A stretch of 64,000 bases of DNA from Acidipila sp. EB88 (GTDB taxonomy: Bacteria; Acidobacteriota; Terriglobia; Terriglobales; Acidobacteriaceae). Position 1 is the first letter of the stretch. Each line of letters starts with the position of its first letter. Below are positions 17,302-26,885 of this stretch, one piece after another. The stretch lies in assembly GCF_003858395.1 (NCBI RefSeq), contig NZ_QWEV01000002.1:18255-82254 (forward strand), in the 5' to 3' direction. The translations under genes were made by a program, and so were the position numbers. The notes under the pieces were generated by a model. That model was given only the letters and a program-made list of their open reading frames with translations. It searched no databases and was not told the DNA's origin.

Positions 17302-17405
17302 AGCTCTTCTCGGGATATTGGATCCATGCTCAGGCTTCACATGTCACTTTTGTATGCGCAGTGAAGACCTGGCACATTTATGCAGAAGAGGCCCTGAGAT
17401 AAGAC

Positions 17406-17777
17406 ATGCCTGAAGCCCATGAAGATCCCAGAATTTACTTCGCGGCAGAACGTACTTTTCTAGCGTGGCTTCGTACTGGCCTTGGATTGATGGGCATCGG
17501 TTTTGCGGTGTCCCGATTCGGACTCTTCTTGCGCCAGATCCACCTCGGCTCCAATCTTCCGCTTCACTCCACAGGTGTTTCCGTGTATTCAGGCGTATCA
17601 CTTGTCATGCTTGGCGTCATCGTAAACATAGCCGCAGTTGCATACCACGTCCGTACAATCCGCAGGCTGCAGACCGGAACGTGGGAACCTGGCCTTTCTA
17701 TGAATGCGGTAGTGCTCGCGCTCTTACTTGCCGCCATTGGCCTTGGCATGGCGATCTTCCTTTTGGTCCTTCGTTAA
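17406..17777 (+). CDS. DUF202 / YidH-family membrane protein
   Basis: 123 residues with the family signature YFAAERTFLAWLRTGLGLMG near the N-terminus and three hydrophobic helices (about 30-50, 60-80 and 97-118). DUF202 proteins are small inner-membrane proteins of unknown role. Same strand as the preceding oxidoreductase genes but separated by 100 bp. Confidence 0.85.
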   Translation: MPEAHEDPRIYFAAERTFLAWLRTGLGLMGIGFAVSRFGLFLRQIHLGSNLPLHSTGVSVYSGVSLVMLGVIVNIAAVAYHVRTIRRLQTGTWEPGLSMNAVVLALLLAAIGLGMAIFLLVLR

Positions 17778-17964
17778 CGAAATTGCCCATTCGCGAGAGC
17801 TGCAAGGGATGAACGATCAAGCCTGATCAGCTGTTCGGCGCTTTTCCGTTTGAAACAGAACCCATGCGAAGTTCAGATCACACGCAGCAGACCGCTCCCA
17901 AGGTGCGGTCTGCTACGTTGCCAGCTATCGATGTATTCACTGGCTGGCGATGCTTTCCGCAGAT

Positions 17965-18254
17965 CTAACGCCAGTACCCAGCGTGATACCGGTAGCCACC
18001 ATGCCAGCGATCATAGTTGCCGGGAACCCAGATGGCGCCGGCACGGGGAGGGCGACCCCAACGTCCCTGTGTCCAGACATAACGCTGTCCATCCCACCTG
18101 TGATAGCCGCGCTGCCAGACGTATCCGGGACGCGGCGGGGACCATAGTGCTCGACAACTGGCGGCGGGGGGCCGATGCGGATCGCGACCTGCGCCTGCGA
18201 GGCGATGGGTACGAGCGAAGCAAACAGGACGACGGCGGCGACTTTCTTGAACAT
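17965..18254 (-). pseudogene. YXWGXW-type secreted protein, single-base frameshift
   Basis: ATG at 18254 gives a signal peptide (MFKKVAAVVLFASLVPIASQ) and VAIRIGPPPPVVEHYGPR. The frame then leaves the family pattern. Adding one C near 18131-18140 restores RPGYVWQRGYHRWDGQRYVW, then WGRPPRAGAIWVPGNYD and a stop at 17965, giving 96 residues: the Tyr/Trp-rich YXWGXW repeat family, small proteins of unknown role common in acidobacteria and proteobacteria. The C-run indel signature is the same as in parA. Confidence 0.75.
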
Positions 18255-18379
18255 AACATACCTACTTTCCGGGTGAGGAGCTCGATTGCATGTGTTTCGT
18301 TTATGACACAGCACTGCTGCTGTAGTTGCGCACTGGAGGCAAACGTTAGCTGCTGGCAGGAGCACCGCTCGCCTTCATC

Positions 18380-19657
18380 TTGGCGGTACTGTGTATTGGC
18401 ACAGCGGATGTGATCTACTCACTTCGCAAGACTGCTGTCAGGAGCGATGCGGTCATTTATGCCTTCCGCCAAAGATCGCATTTACTGGATACGCTGCGGG
18501 GACTAATGGTTCGATCTGCCCTGTCGCCGGCCAGCGGAAGCGACCGCGCCATGGATGCGAGCGAATTACCTGTAGCGCATCTTGAGGCTAACGAGGTTCT
18601 TGCAGAAATCGGCAAATCCCTCGAAGCAAGTGGCGAGGGAGCTACAAAGCAGCAGCTCACCGAACTAAAGAGTTCCATCGACGAGTACTGGGACTCTCTA
18701 CCCAACATCCGTGAGCAGAACGGAAAGCTTCCACCGTCGGTACAGCAAGCGGCAGGGTCGACTGGCCGAAGGCAGATCAGGCACATCGCTCGCCAGATCA
18801 GCGCGTTGAACCGAGAACAGCAGGACCGTGCCGAGACACGAATTCAGGCCGAGCAGCATCGATTGCAAGGTGAAGTGCTTCTCTCCTCATCACTCTCGCT
18901 GGCTGTCGTGCTGGCGCTGATCGTTGGTATGTCCTACCGGATAAGAAGAACAGAGCGCTATGCCGAGACACAATATGCCAACGTTGTACAGGCTCGAACC
19001 GAACTCCGGCATTTTGCGACCCAGCTCGAGCATGCTCAGGAAGAAGAGCGGCGTACCCTATCGCGTGAGCTTCATGACGCATTCGGACAGACGATGGCGG
19101 CAGCACTCGTTGAGCTCAGTCGCATACAGAACGAAATGATCGACGACGACGGAACAAAGGCTCAGCTTGCGCGTGTCAAGTTGGAACTCGAAGGAAGTAT
19201 GCGTTCGATCCGGGATATCGCCCTGATGCTGCGCCCTTCCATGCTCGACGACCTAGGCCTGGTTCCGGCCCTGCGGTGGCAGGGACGCGAGGTAGCTCGA
19301 AGATCGGGACTAGCTGTAAGGGTCAAAGCAGACGATAACAGCGAGTCGCTGCCAAATGCATACCGAACCTGTATTTACCGCATCGTGCAGGAAGCTTTGC
19401 ACAACATCGTCAAGCATGCTTGTGCCGCATCTGCTGTTGTCGTGTTCAAGTGGGCAGACGATGCGCTGGTGTTGACGATCGAAGACAATGGCAAGGGATT
19501 CAGTCCGGCGTCAGAAAAAGGTATGGGGCTGCTTGGCATTGAAGAGCGAGTCGGACGGCTTTCGGGCCATGTGCAGGTAACGTCTCTTATGGGCAAGGGA
19601 ACATACATCCATGTCACGCTTCCGCTCCCTGTGATGGCAGAAAGGGAATTGATGTGA
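18380..19657 (+). CDS. NarX/DegS-like sensor histidine kinase
   Basis: About 425 residues. Start is unsure: no ATG is available; TTG at 18380 or CTG at 18350 (behind GGAGG at 18334-18338) would include the first membrane helix (PLAFILAVLCIGTADVIY). A periplasmic helical sensor of about 130 residues follows, then a second helix (SSSLSLAVVLALIVGMSY), the HisKA_3 box RELHDAFGQTMAAALVEL with the phospho-acceptor His, and an HATPase domain (YRIVQEALHNIVKHA, IEDNGKGF, GMGLLGIEERV). It phosphorylates the overlapping response regulator. The signal is unknown. Confidence 0.85.
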   Translation: MAVLCIGTADVIYSLRKTAVRSDAVIYAFRQRSHLLDTLRGLMVRSALSPASGSDRAMDASELPVAHLEANEVLAEIGKSLEASGEGATKQQLTELKSSIDEYWDSLPNIREQNGKLPPSVQQAAGSTGRRQIRHIARQISALNREQQDRAETRIQAEQHRLQGEVLLSSSLSLAVVLALIVGMSYRIRRTERYAETQYANVVQARTELRHFATQLEHAQEEERRTLSRELHDAFGQTMAAALVELSRIQNEMIDDDGTKAQLARVKLELEGSMRSIRDIALMLRPSMLDDLGLVPALRWQGREVARRSGLAVRVKADDNSESLPNAYRTCIYRIVQEALHNIVKHACAASAVVVFKWADDALVLTIEDNGKGFSPASEKGMGLLGIEERVGRLSGHVQVTSLMGKGTYIHVTLPLPVMAERELM

Positions 19658-20301
19658 CGATTCATATCGCACTTGCAGACGACCATACCGTGCTTAGAGC
19701 CGGACTGAGATCACTTCTAGACCGCCAGCGTGACTTCGAGGTCGTCGGTGAAGCGGGTGACGGGCGCGAGCTGCTTCGGGTCGTGGATGATACAACTCCA
19801 GACGTTGTCGTCACTGACATCGGCATGCCGATGCTGAATGGGACGGAAGCTACCTCCCAGATTGTTTTGAAACATCCGAAGACACGCGTCATTATGCTTA
19901 GCATGCACAGTGACGAAGCCTACGTGCTTCGTGCATTAAAGGCAGGAGCGCGAGGGTATTTGGTGAAGGAATCCGCTGAAGCAGATCTCATGGCGGCGAT
20001 CAGAACCGTCCATGCGGGAAAAGCTTTCTTTAGCCCGTCCGTCAGCGCGTTGCTGGTTGAAGATTACGTGCGCCAGATGCGTGATCGCGGTCTTGAAGAT
20101 AGCTATGAGCTACTTTCGGCGAGAGAGCGGGAGGTGCTGCAGCTCATCGCTGAGGGCCAAAGCAACAAAGACGTCGCGGCACTGCTCGGCTTGAGCGTGT
20201 ACACCGTAGAGACCCACCGCGGAAACATCCTGCAGAAGTTGAATCTTCACAGTGTCCCGGAGCTGATCCTCTATGCCGTGCGGAAGGGTGTCATTTCTTA
20301 A
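19654..20301 (+). CDS. NarL/FixJ-family response regulator
   Basis: 215 residues from GTG at 19654, overlapping the kinase stop by 4 nt, so translationally coupled. REC domain: ADDHTVLRAGLRSLL, phospho-acceptor Asp in VVVTDIGMP, signalling Lys in GYLVKESAEADL. C-terminal LuxR-type HTH: LSAREREVLQLIAEGQSNKD and SVYTVETHRGNILQKLNL. The partner of the upstream kinase. The RND efflux operon starting 70 bp downstream is a plausible target. Confidence 0.9.
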   Translation: MTIHIALADDHTVLRAGLRSLLDRQRDFEVVGEAGDGRELLRVVDDTTPDVVVTDIGMPMLNGTEATSQIVLKHPKTRVIMLSMHSDEAYVLRALKAGARGYLVKESAEADLMAAIRTVHAGKAFFSPSVSALLVEDYVRQMRDRGLEDSYELLSAREREVLQLIAEGQSNKDVAALLGLSVYTVETHRGNILQKLNLHSVPELILYAVRKGVIS

Positions 20302-20373
20302 TCGGGAACCTGATCAAAATCGGATTCAGGCGCTGTGTGACATTTGCGATAGACTAGCCCCACTGGACGGTTT

Positions 20374-20760
20374 ATGAACGCATCCTCGACAGAGCGAAGA
20401 TCCCTGCAGTCGCGCCTTCTCTTCGTCACTTTGATGTTGTTGCTGAGCTCTGCCGTCTTCAGTTGGGGGCTTCACTACAAGCTTTCTCTATACCATCCTA
20501 CAACCCAGTCGTCTGCCCAAGAGCCTGCAGCTAAGCTGCTTTCTCCCGAAGAGCGCTTGACTACGCCGGCGCACCAACTGGCTCAGCCTACGCCTGTTCT
20601 GACTCCCATCCTGATCCTGTCAGCTTTGTTCGCTTTCGCGATATTTCCCACCCGAATTTTGGAAAGGGTGCGACTTACCTCCCGGCATAGCTTAATGAAG
20701 CCGAGCCGAGCTCAGGCCTTATTTCGGCGTCCTCCGCCCCCTGCATTCTTATACGTCTAG
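20374..20760 (+). CDS. Small two-helix membrane protein, unknown function
   Basis: 128 residues. Helix one at about 14-33 (RLLFVTLMLLLSSAVFSWGL), a Pro/Gln-rich extracytoplasmic loop of 45 residues, helix two at about 77-93 (VLTPILILSALFAFAIF), and a basic tail. No known family. It lies between the two-component pair and the RND genes on the same strand, so it may be the first gene of the efflux operon. Confidence 0.6.
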   Translation: MNASSTERRSLQSRLLFVTLMLLLSSAVFSWGLHYKLSLYHPTTQSSAQEPAAKLLSPEERLTTPAHQLAQPTPVLTPILILSALFAFAIFPTRILERVRLTSRHSLMKPSRAQALFRRPPPPAFLYV

Positions 20761-20836
20761 TGGCTGCGATCTAAAAATCGCTACAGCATCCTAAGTACAA
20801 GATTGCGAAGCAGTGCTTCGCCTATGGTCAACTCCT

Positions 20837-22156
20837 ATGCGAACGATTCGCAACGCGTCTGTGTTGCGCTTTCTCCTGCCTCCAGCGGCCAGCATGCTGC
20901 TGGTCGTTGGTTGTCACTCCGATGCGCGCTCTAATAGCGCTCCCGAAGTTCCTCCAGCAGTGGCTGTGAGTGCTGTGCAGCGTGGCTCTATCTCTCATGT
21001 GCTCAGCGTAGCGGGCCAGTTTCAGCCCTACCAGGTGGTTGAAGTCCACGCAAAAGTTTCGGGTTACATCCGCCGCATTAACGTGGATATAGGCGATCGT
21101 GTCCATGCAGGCGAGACACTTGCAACGCTTGAAGTACCTGAGCTGAATGCGCAGTATCGCGGCACGCAGTCTGAAGCTCTACGTAGCCAGGACCAGATTG
21201 CACAGGCGCAGCATGATGTGAGTCGGGCAGAGGCGCAGCACGCGGCGCTGCAGGCTAACTATGACCGCCTTGTTCAGGCTGCAAGGGCGCAGCCCGGATT
21301 GATCGCGCAGCAGGAGCTCGATAACGCATGTGCGCAAGCCGACGCGTCGGCCGCGCAGGTCGACTCCGCGCAGGCTGGACTTGCGGCTGCTCGCCAAGGG
21401 GCCGACGCTGCCACCGCGGATAAGGAACGTGTCGGCGCACTTCAGTCGTATACCACCGTTACCGCACCGCTCAACGGCGTCATTCTCTGGCGCTACGCTG
21501 ACACCGGTGCACTCATCCAGGCAGGAACGAGTTCGGACGTACAAAGCCTTCCCTTGGTCAAGCTTTCGCAGAGCGACCTACTGCGTTTACGTGTTCCTGT
21601 GCCTGAAGACGCAGTCGAGTACGTCCATGTCGGCGATTCCATGCAGATAAGGGTGGATGCGCTTGGCCGCTCCATCACGGGCAAAATCGTCCGGTTTACC
21701 CGTGACGTGAGCCTTGATACGCGCACCATGCAGACCGAGGTCGACGTGCCGAACAAGGACCTCAGTATCACGCCCGGTATGTATGCCAACACTTATCTGC
21801 AGCTGGCTCATCGCGAAAACATCCTGACGATTCCACTCGGCGCGATCCAGGGTGACGGGGCCACCGGCACGGTCCGCGTTCTTGACGCGACGAACCGGCT
21901 CGCGACTCGCAATATCCACGTCGGTCTTCGCGGCTCGCTACTGGCGGAGGTGGTGAGCGGTTTGCAGGAAGGAGATCGTGTCGTGCTCGGTGATGCAAGC
22001 GGCAACAAAGATGGAAAGCAGGTGACACCGCGGCTTGAGCATGAACCAACGAGCGACATCATGCATGAAGAAGGCGGCATGATTGATCCTCAGGCCGCGC
22101 AGCAGGCTTCGCAGCCAGCGACCGACCAGAGCGCACGGAAAGGGAGCGAGAACTAA
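20837..22156 (+). CDS. RND efflux periplasmic adaptor (membrane fusion protein)
   Basis: About 439 residues. ATG at 20837 is chosen because it gives a lipoprotein signal (RFLLPPAASMLLVVGC); a GTG at 20813 is also in frame. Barrel-sandwich hybrid half-motifs are seen in VVEVHAKVSGYIRRINVDIG and TVTAPLNGVILWRYADTG, flanking a coiled-coil hairpin (about 115-190) rich in Gln/Ala. The C-terminal beta-barrel and membrane-proximal domains follow (SITPGMYANTYLQL). It bridges the inner-membrane pump and the OMF encoded directly downstream. The stop shares one base with the pump ATG. Confidence 0.9.
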   Translation: MRTIRNASVLRFLLPPAASMLLVVGCHSDARSNSAPEVPPAVAVSAVQRGSISHVLSVAGQFQPYQVVEVHAKVSGYIRRINVDIGDRVHAGETLATLEVPELNAQYRGTQSEALRSQDQIAQAQHDVSRAEAQHAALQANYDRLVQAARAQPGLIAQQELDNACAQADASAAQVDSAQAGLAAARQGADAATADKERVGALQSYTTVTAPLNGVILWRYADTGALIQAGTSSDVQSLPLVKLSQSDLLRLRVPVPEDAVEYVHVGDSMQIRVDALGRSITGKIVRFTRDVSLDTRTMQTEVDVPNKDLSITPGMYANTYLQLAHRENILTIPLGAIQGDGATGTVRVLDATNRLATRNIHVGLRGSLLAEVVSGLQEGDRVVLGDASGNKDGKQVTPRLEHEPTSDIMHEEGGMIDPQAAQQASQPATDQSARKGSEN

Positions 22157-25100
22157 TGCCAACCTTTGCCCTTCGCTATCCCTTTTTCATCATCATGCTT
22201 TGCCTGATGGTGCTGGTCGTGGGCGTCGTGAACGTCACAACCATGCCGGTAGACCTGTTTCCCAAGATCGATATCCCGGTGGTTGTAGTTGCTACCTTTT
22301 ACTCCGGCATGCCGCCACAGCAGATTGAAGCCGACATTACGGACACCTTCGAACGCTTCTTTACGCTTGGCGCGAACATCGATCATATCGAGTCACGTTC
22401 GCTTACCGGGGTCAGCCTCGTAAAGATTTACTTTAATCCGGGCACCGACGGAAATGCGGCGCTGAGCAACATCTCAAACCTCGCGATGGCCGATCTACGG
22501 AGATTGCCGCCCGGAACGCTGCCTCCTGTCGTTCTCGGTATGACGGCATCGAGTGAGCCGGTCTGCCTTGTCACCTTGAAGGGAAAAGGGCTGAACCAAA
22601 CGCAGCTGAAGGACCTGGCGCAATTCCAGGTACGTAACCAGATCGCAAATGTGCAGGGGGCCTCGGTGCCGCAGCCGTTTGGTGGTCGATATCGACAAAT
22701 ACAAGTGTATGTCGACCCGCTCAAGCTGGAAGCACACAACATGAGCCTGATGGATGTGGTGGATGGTGTGAACCAATCGAACCTCATCCTCCCCGCCGGC
22801 GATGTTCGCATCGGCACGAAGGATTACAACATCTACGCCAACAGCCAGATGCCAAATGCGGAGGAGATGAACTCCATGCCGCTCAAGTCTGAAGGCAATG
22901 CATCAGTGCTGGTAGGAGACATCGGTCACGCTGAAGACTCAGGCGCGCTTCAGACCAACATCGTTCGTATCGACGGACAACATTCTGTGTATGTCCCGGT
23001 CTTGAAGCAGGGCGGCAAGAGCAACACAATCCAGATAGTGAACGGGATGCGGGCGGCCATCAAGCACCTGGTAGATATCCCAGATTCTCTTAAGACGGCT
23101 GTAGTGTTTGATCAATCCAAATTCGTCAAAACTGCGATCCATAATCTGTTGAAGGAAGCAGGCATTGGCCTCTTTCTGACCAGCATCATGATCCTGGTCT
23201 TTCTTGGCAATCCCCGGGCAACGATCGCAGTGCTTCTTTCCATCCCGCTTTCGGCGTTGACCTGCCTGCTGCTGATCAGCGGCATGGGTGGCACGATCAA
23301 CACAATGCTACTTGGCGGACTGGCACTCGCCTTTTCGCGGCTCATCGATGATTCGGTGGTCGTTTTAGAAAACATCTTTCGCTTCATGGAGGAAGGAAAG
23401 GAGCCCGAGGAAGCAGCACGAGAAGGGGGCATAGAAGTGGCCCTGCCGGTGCTCGCCGCTACCTCGACGACTTCCATCGTATTCTTCCCGGTCTTCTTGC
23501 TGAGTGGAGTCAGTAAGTACATCTTTACGGACCTGGCACTCGCGGTCGTGTTCTCGATCTTTGCGTCCTACCTTTTCTCGATGACAGTGGTTCCGCTGTT
23601 TTGCGCCAAGTTCATTCGGATACACAAGGACGACAACGCCGAGAAGAAGCCAAATATCTTCAAACGATTCGTCGTATGGTTCAACGGCGAGTTTCAGCAG
23701 ATGCTTGCGGCCTACGAGACGTTGGCATATCGCGTGCTCAGGCACCCGGGCTGGACAACTGCTGTGCTTCTCGGCAGCATTGCACTCATCCTGCTTGCGC
23801 TGAGCCCTTTTGTTGGCCGTTCGTACTTCCCGAGAACAGATCCAGGGCAGTTCGTGGTCAACGTCAAAATGCCAAGCGGTACACGCATCGAAGTTAGCGA
23901 TCAGTATGTGGCGCGCATAGAAAATATCATTCGTCAGGTCATTGCTCCCAAGGACCTCGACATGATCGTCTCCAATATCGGCATCACTCCCGATCTCTCA
24001 GCGATCTACACGCCCAATGCCTCCATGGATACGGGCTTCATCCAGGTTTCTTTCAAAGAAGGTCAGACAGTTGGAAGCTATGCGTACATCGACCGCGTCC
24101 GGGCCCGGCTTGCATCGGAAATGCCTGAGGTAGGCACCTATTTTCAGGCTGGCGGACTCATCGATTCTGTAGTAAACCAAGGGCTGCCTGCACCACTCGA
24201 TATCCAGATCAGCTCGAATAATCAGGACACAGCATTTGCCACAGCCAAGCAACTTGCCAACCAGCTGCGTAGCCTGAGCACTGTCAGTCAGGTATACATC
24301 CCCCAGGACTTGAAGTATCCGGGACTTGAACTCGACATTGACCGACAGCGAGCTAGTCTCATCGGCCTTTCCCCAAAGAACGTGGTCGACAACGTGATCA
24401 CCGCGCTTACATCGAACGGCGTGATCGCGCCGAGCTACTGGATCGATCCCGAGACTGGCAACAACTACATGCTGACCGTGCAATACTCCACTAAGCAAAT
24501 CGGCACGATGAACATGGAAGAGCTGCAGGACATTCCCCTGCGCGGAGTGGGCTCCTCTGCGTACACGCCTTTACGCTCGGTCGTTTTCACAAGAAAGATC
24601 GATACGCCCACGGAGGTCGATCACTATCAACTTCGGCGCGTGATCGACGTCTATGTGCAGCCGAAAACGGAAGCGCTGAACCTTATCAGCAAGCAGGTCA
24701 ACCAGACGATCGCAGTAGCACACACGATCAAAGGCACGCGGATCACCGTTCACGGAGCGGTGCAAAGCATGAACAACTCGTTCGAGCGTTTTGGCTTAGG
24801 ACTGCTGCTCTCCGTAGCCTTGGTGTACCTCATCCTAATGGCGCAGTTCAAGTCCTTTATTGAACCGTTCATTATTCTGATGGCTATCCCACCTGGGCTT
24901 GCCGGCGTGGTCATGATTTTGCTCTTTACCGGTGCGACTCTCAATGTCATGTCACTGATGGGTGTCATCATGATGACCGGCATCGTTGTCTCTAACAGCA
25001 TTTTGATCGTCGAGTTCTCGGGCGTTCTGCGCGGCCAGGGAAACAACATGGTCGATGCCGTAGTGCAAGCCTGCAAGATTCGTCTGCGTCCAATCCTGAT

Positions 25101-25308
25101 GACTTCGTTGGCCACTCTCCTTGGCATGATTCCGATGGCTCTTGGCCTCGAAGCAGGTAGCGAACAGTATGCACCCCTTGCTAGGGCGATCATCGGCGGC
25201 CTTGCTCTCTCCGTCGCGGTCACTGTCTTCCTGGTCCCGGCGGTGTACTTGCTGGTGCATGGGACGATAGAGCGTCGTGGCACCGCAAACCCACAGGAGT
25301 CAGCATAG
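22156..25308 (+). CDS. RND efflux pump, HAE/AcrB-MexB-like
   Basis: 1050 residues, the usual length. N-terminal helix (PFFIIMLCLMVLVVGVVNVT), large periplasmic loop, helix bundle with the proton-relay Asp pair in SRLIDDSVVVLENIF, a second half starting about residue 530 (HPGWTTAVLLGSIALILLAL) and C-terminal bundle with MSLMGVIMMTGIVVSNSILI. Heavy-metal (CzcA-type) signatures are not evident, so organic-compound export is more likely. Operon order adaptor-pump-OMF is standard. Confidence 0.9.
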   Translation: MPTFALRYPFFIIMLCLMVLVVGVVNVTTMPVDLFPKIDIPVVVVATFYSGMPPQQIEADITDTFERFFTLGANIDHIESRSLTGVSLVKIYFNPGTDGNAALSNISNLAMADLRRLPPGTLPPVVLGMTASSEPVCLVTLKGKGLNQTQLKDLAQFQVRNQIANVQGASVPQPFGGRYRQIQVYVDPLKLEAHNMSLMDVVDGVNQSNLILPAGDVRIGTKDYNIYANSQMPNAEEMNSMPLKSEGNASVLVGDIGHAEDSGALQTNIVRIDGQHSVYVPVLKQGGKSNTIQIVNGMRAAIKHLVDIPDSLKTAVVFDQSKFVKTAIHNLLKEAGIGLFLTSIMILVFLGNPRATIAVLLSIPLSALTCLLLISGMGGTINTMLLGGLALAFSRLIDDSVVVLENIFRFMEEGKEPEEAAREGGIEVALPVLAATSTTSIVFFPVFLLSGVSKYIFTDLALAVVFSIFASYLFSMTVVPLFCAKFIRIHKDDNAEKKPNIFKRFVVWFNGEFQQMLAAYETLAYRVLRHPGWTTAVLLGSIALILLALSPFVGRSYFPRTDPGQFVVNVKMPSGTRIEVSDQYVARIENIIRQVIAPKDLDMIVSNIGITPDLSAIYTPNASMDTGFIQVSFKEGQTVGSYAYIDRVRARLASEMPEVGTYFQAGGLIDSVVNQGLPAPLDIQISSNNQDTAFATAKQLANQLRSLSTVSQVYIPQDLKYPGLELDIDRQRASLIGLSPKNVVDNVITALTSNGVIAPSYWIDPETGNNYMLTVQYSTKQIGTMNMEELQDIPLRGVGSSAYTPLRSVVFTRKIDTPTEVDHYQLRRVIDVYVQPKTEALNLISKQVNQTIAVAHTIKGTRITVHGAVQSMNNSFERFGLGLLLSVALVYLILMAQFKSFIEPFIILMAIPPGLAGVVMILLFTGATLNVMSLMGVIMMTGIVVSNSILIVEFSGVLRGQGNNMVDAVVQACKIRLRPILMTSLATLLGMIPMALGLEAGSEQYAPLARAIIGGLALSVAVTVFLVPAVYLLVHGTIERRGTANPQESA

Positions 25309-25310
25309 CC

Positions 25311-26696
25311 ATGGCGATGCGTTGCTTTCTCGTTCTTTTTCTTGCTTCCACCATAATCGACGTTGTAAGTGCGGCGGCACAGGCAATGTTCCAACTTCCA
25401 GCCGCTCCCTATGCTTCACTGGCTTCCAACACACTCAAGGGGACACTAACGACGTCGTTACCGAGTGTGCCTACTACGTTGACGAGTGAGGAAGCAGAGC
25501 AGCTTGCTCTCCGGAACAATCCTCGCGTGAGCATCAGTCATCTGCTTGCACTTGCGCAGCATCAGGTACTGCGTGAGTCACGCGCCGGCGAGTTACCGCA
25601 GGCCAATGGTAGTCTGACAGTTGTAGCAGCCAAGGACGGAAGCCGTATCGCCTCGGGCGCACTAAATGACTCACGCCTCTTTCAGCATGCCGGAGGTGGT
25701 GTGGAAGTCGATCAGCTCTTGACTGACTTCGGTCGCACTTCAAGCCTGGTGGCAGCCGCGCGTCTTGAGGAGCGCTCTCAGCAGGCCGGCGCGCTGGCCA
25801 CCCGACAAGATGTGACACTTGTAACAGATCAGGCCTTTTACGATGCACTCGAGGCACAAGCGCTGCTCGAGGTTGCGCAGCAGACAGTGAACACCCGTCA
25901 GGCGACCAGTGGGCAGGTCGGTCAACTCACCAAGAACAATCTGCGTTCTACTCTCGATCTGACCTTTGCCAACGTTGATGTGTCCCAGGCGCAGCTACAG
26001 CAACTAGATGCGGTTAGCAATGCGAGCGCCGCTATGGCTGCGCTTGACGAAGTCCTGGGGCTCGACCACGAGATCAACTACAGGCTGCTCGATGATGGAC
26101 AGGCACTTACTGCTCCACCTCCGGACGCTCAGATGCTGATCCAAACTGCGCTCGCGCAGCGTCCGGATTTGCTAGCAGCTGATCTTCACCGCCAGTCGCA
26201 GCAGGTGTTCAGCAAGGCACAAAGTGATCAGAATCGGCCCACCATCAGCGCACTCGGAACGGTCGGTGGAGATCCTGTGCGTCCAGGACAGTACTTCACA
26301 TCCAGTTGGGATGGAGCTGTGGGTGCGAATATCAATATTCCTATCTTTAATGGATTTCTTTTTTCGGCGCAGGCACAGGAAGCGCAGCTTCGCGCCAATG
26401 CAGCGAGTGAGCAGACCCGTGAGCTTCGCAACAACATCGTGCGTAATGTCCAGACCGCTTGGCTCCAGGCAAACAACGCCTACCAGAGAATCAGCGTGAC
26501 GGAGCAGTTTGTTCAGCAGACCAACCAGAGTCTCGCTTTAGCGAAAACCCGCTATCAGCTTGGGCTCGCGTCTATCGTTGAACTAAGTCAGGCGCAGCTT
26601 CAACAGACACAGGCGGCGATCAGCCATACGAATGCACAGTATCAGTACAGACTTGCACTCTCCACGTTGAACTACCAAACCGGAGTACAACCTTAG
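25311..26696 (+). CDS. TolC-family outer-membrane efflux protein
   Basis: 461 residues, starting 3 nt after the pump stop. Signal peptide (MAMRCFLVLFLASTIIDVVS) followed by two OEP repeats: EEAEQLALRNNPRVSISHLL in the first, and LAKTRYQLGLASIVELSQAQ in the second, with long Gln/Ala-rich coiled coils between. It is the outer-membrane channel of the tripartite pump. Confidence 0.9.
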   Translation: MAMRCFLVLFLASTIIDVVSAAAQAMFQLPAAPYASLASNTLKGTLTTSLPSVPTTLTSEEAEQLALRNNPRVSISHLLALAQHQVLRESRAGELPQANGSLTVVAAKDGSRIASGALNDSRLFQHAGGGVEVDQLLTDFGRTSSLVAAARLEERSQQAGALATRQDVTLVTDQAFYDALEAQALLEVAQQTVNTRQATSGQVGQLTKNNLRSTLDLTFANVDVSQAQLQQLDAVSNASAAMAALDEVLGLDHEINYRLLDDGQALTAPPPDAQMLIQTALAQRPDLLAADLHRQSQQVFSKAQSDQNRPTISALGTVGGDPVRPGQYFTSSWDGAVGANINIPIFNGFLFSAQAQEAQLRANAASEQTRELRNNIVRNVQTAWLQANNAYQRISVTEQFVQQTNQSLALAKTRYQLGLASIVELSQAQLQQTQAAISHTNAQYQYRLALSTLNYQTGVQP

Positions 26697-26702
26697 ATTG
26701 CC

Positions 26703-26885
26703 TTGTGCATATACATTCTTTCTCCGAGCAGCCCCCGAAGCACGACCCAACTCCTCATCCGCCGTCGTGAGGTACTCACGGACTGTGTCGAGGTTGCCAT
26801 TTATCCGAGCGAGATAAATCAGGTTCGTCACCGACTCCAAGGGATTGTTGACCTCATGTGCGATCGAGGCCGCCGAGCTTGCTCA
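26703..26885 (-). pseudogene. Sensor histidine kinase fragment (HisKA box only)
   Basis: About 55 codons read IAHEVNNPLESVTNLIYLAR then LDTVREYLTTADEELGRASG, the phospho-acceptor helix pair of a PAS-type sensor kinase. Neither sensor nor ATPase domain is present. The upstream end meets the 3' end of the histidine phosphatase gene in a different frame, the other end meets the TolC gene. A relic trapped between two operons. Confidence 0.75.
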
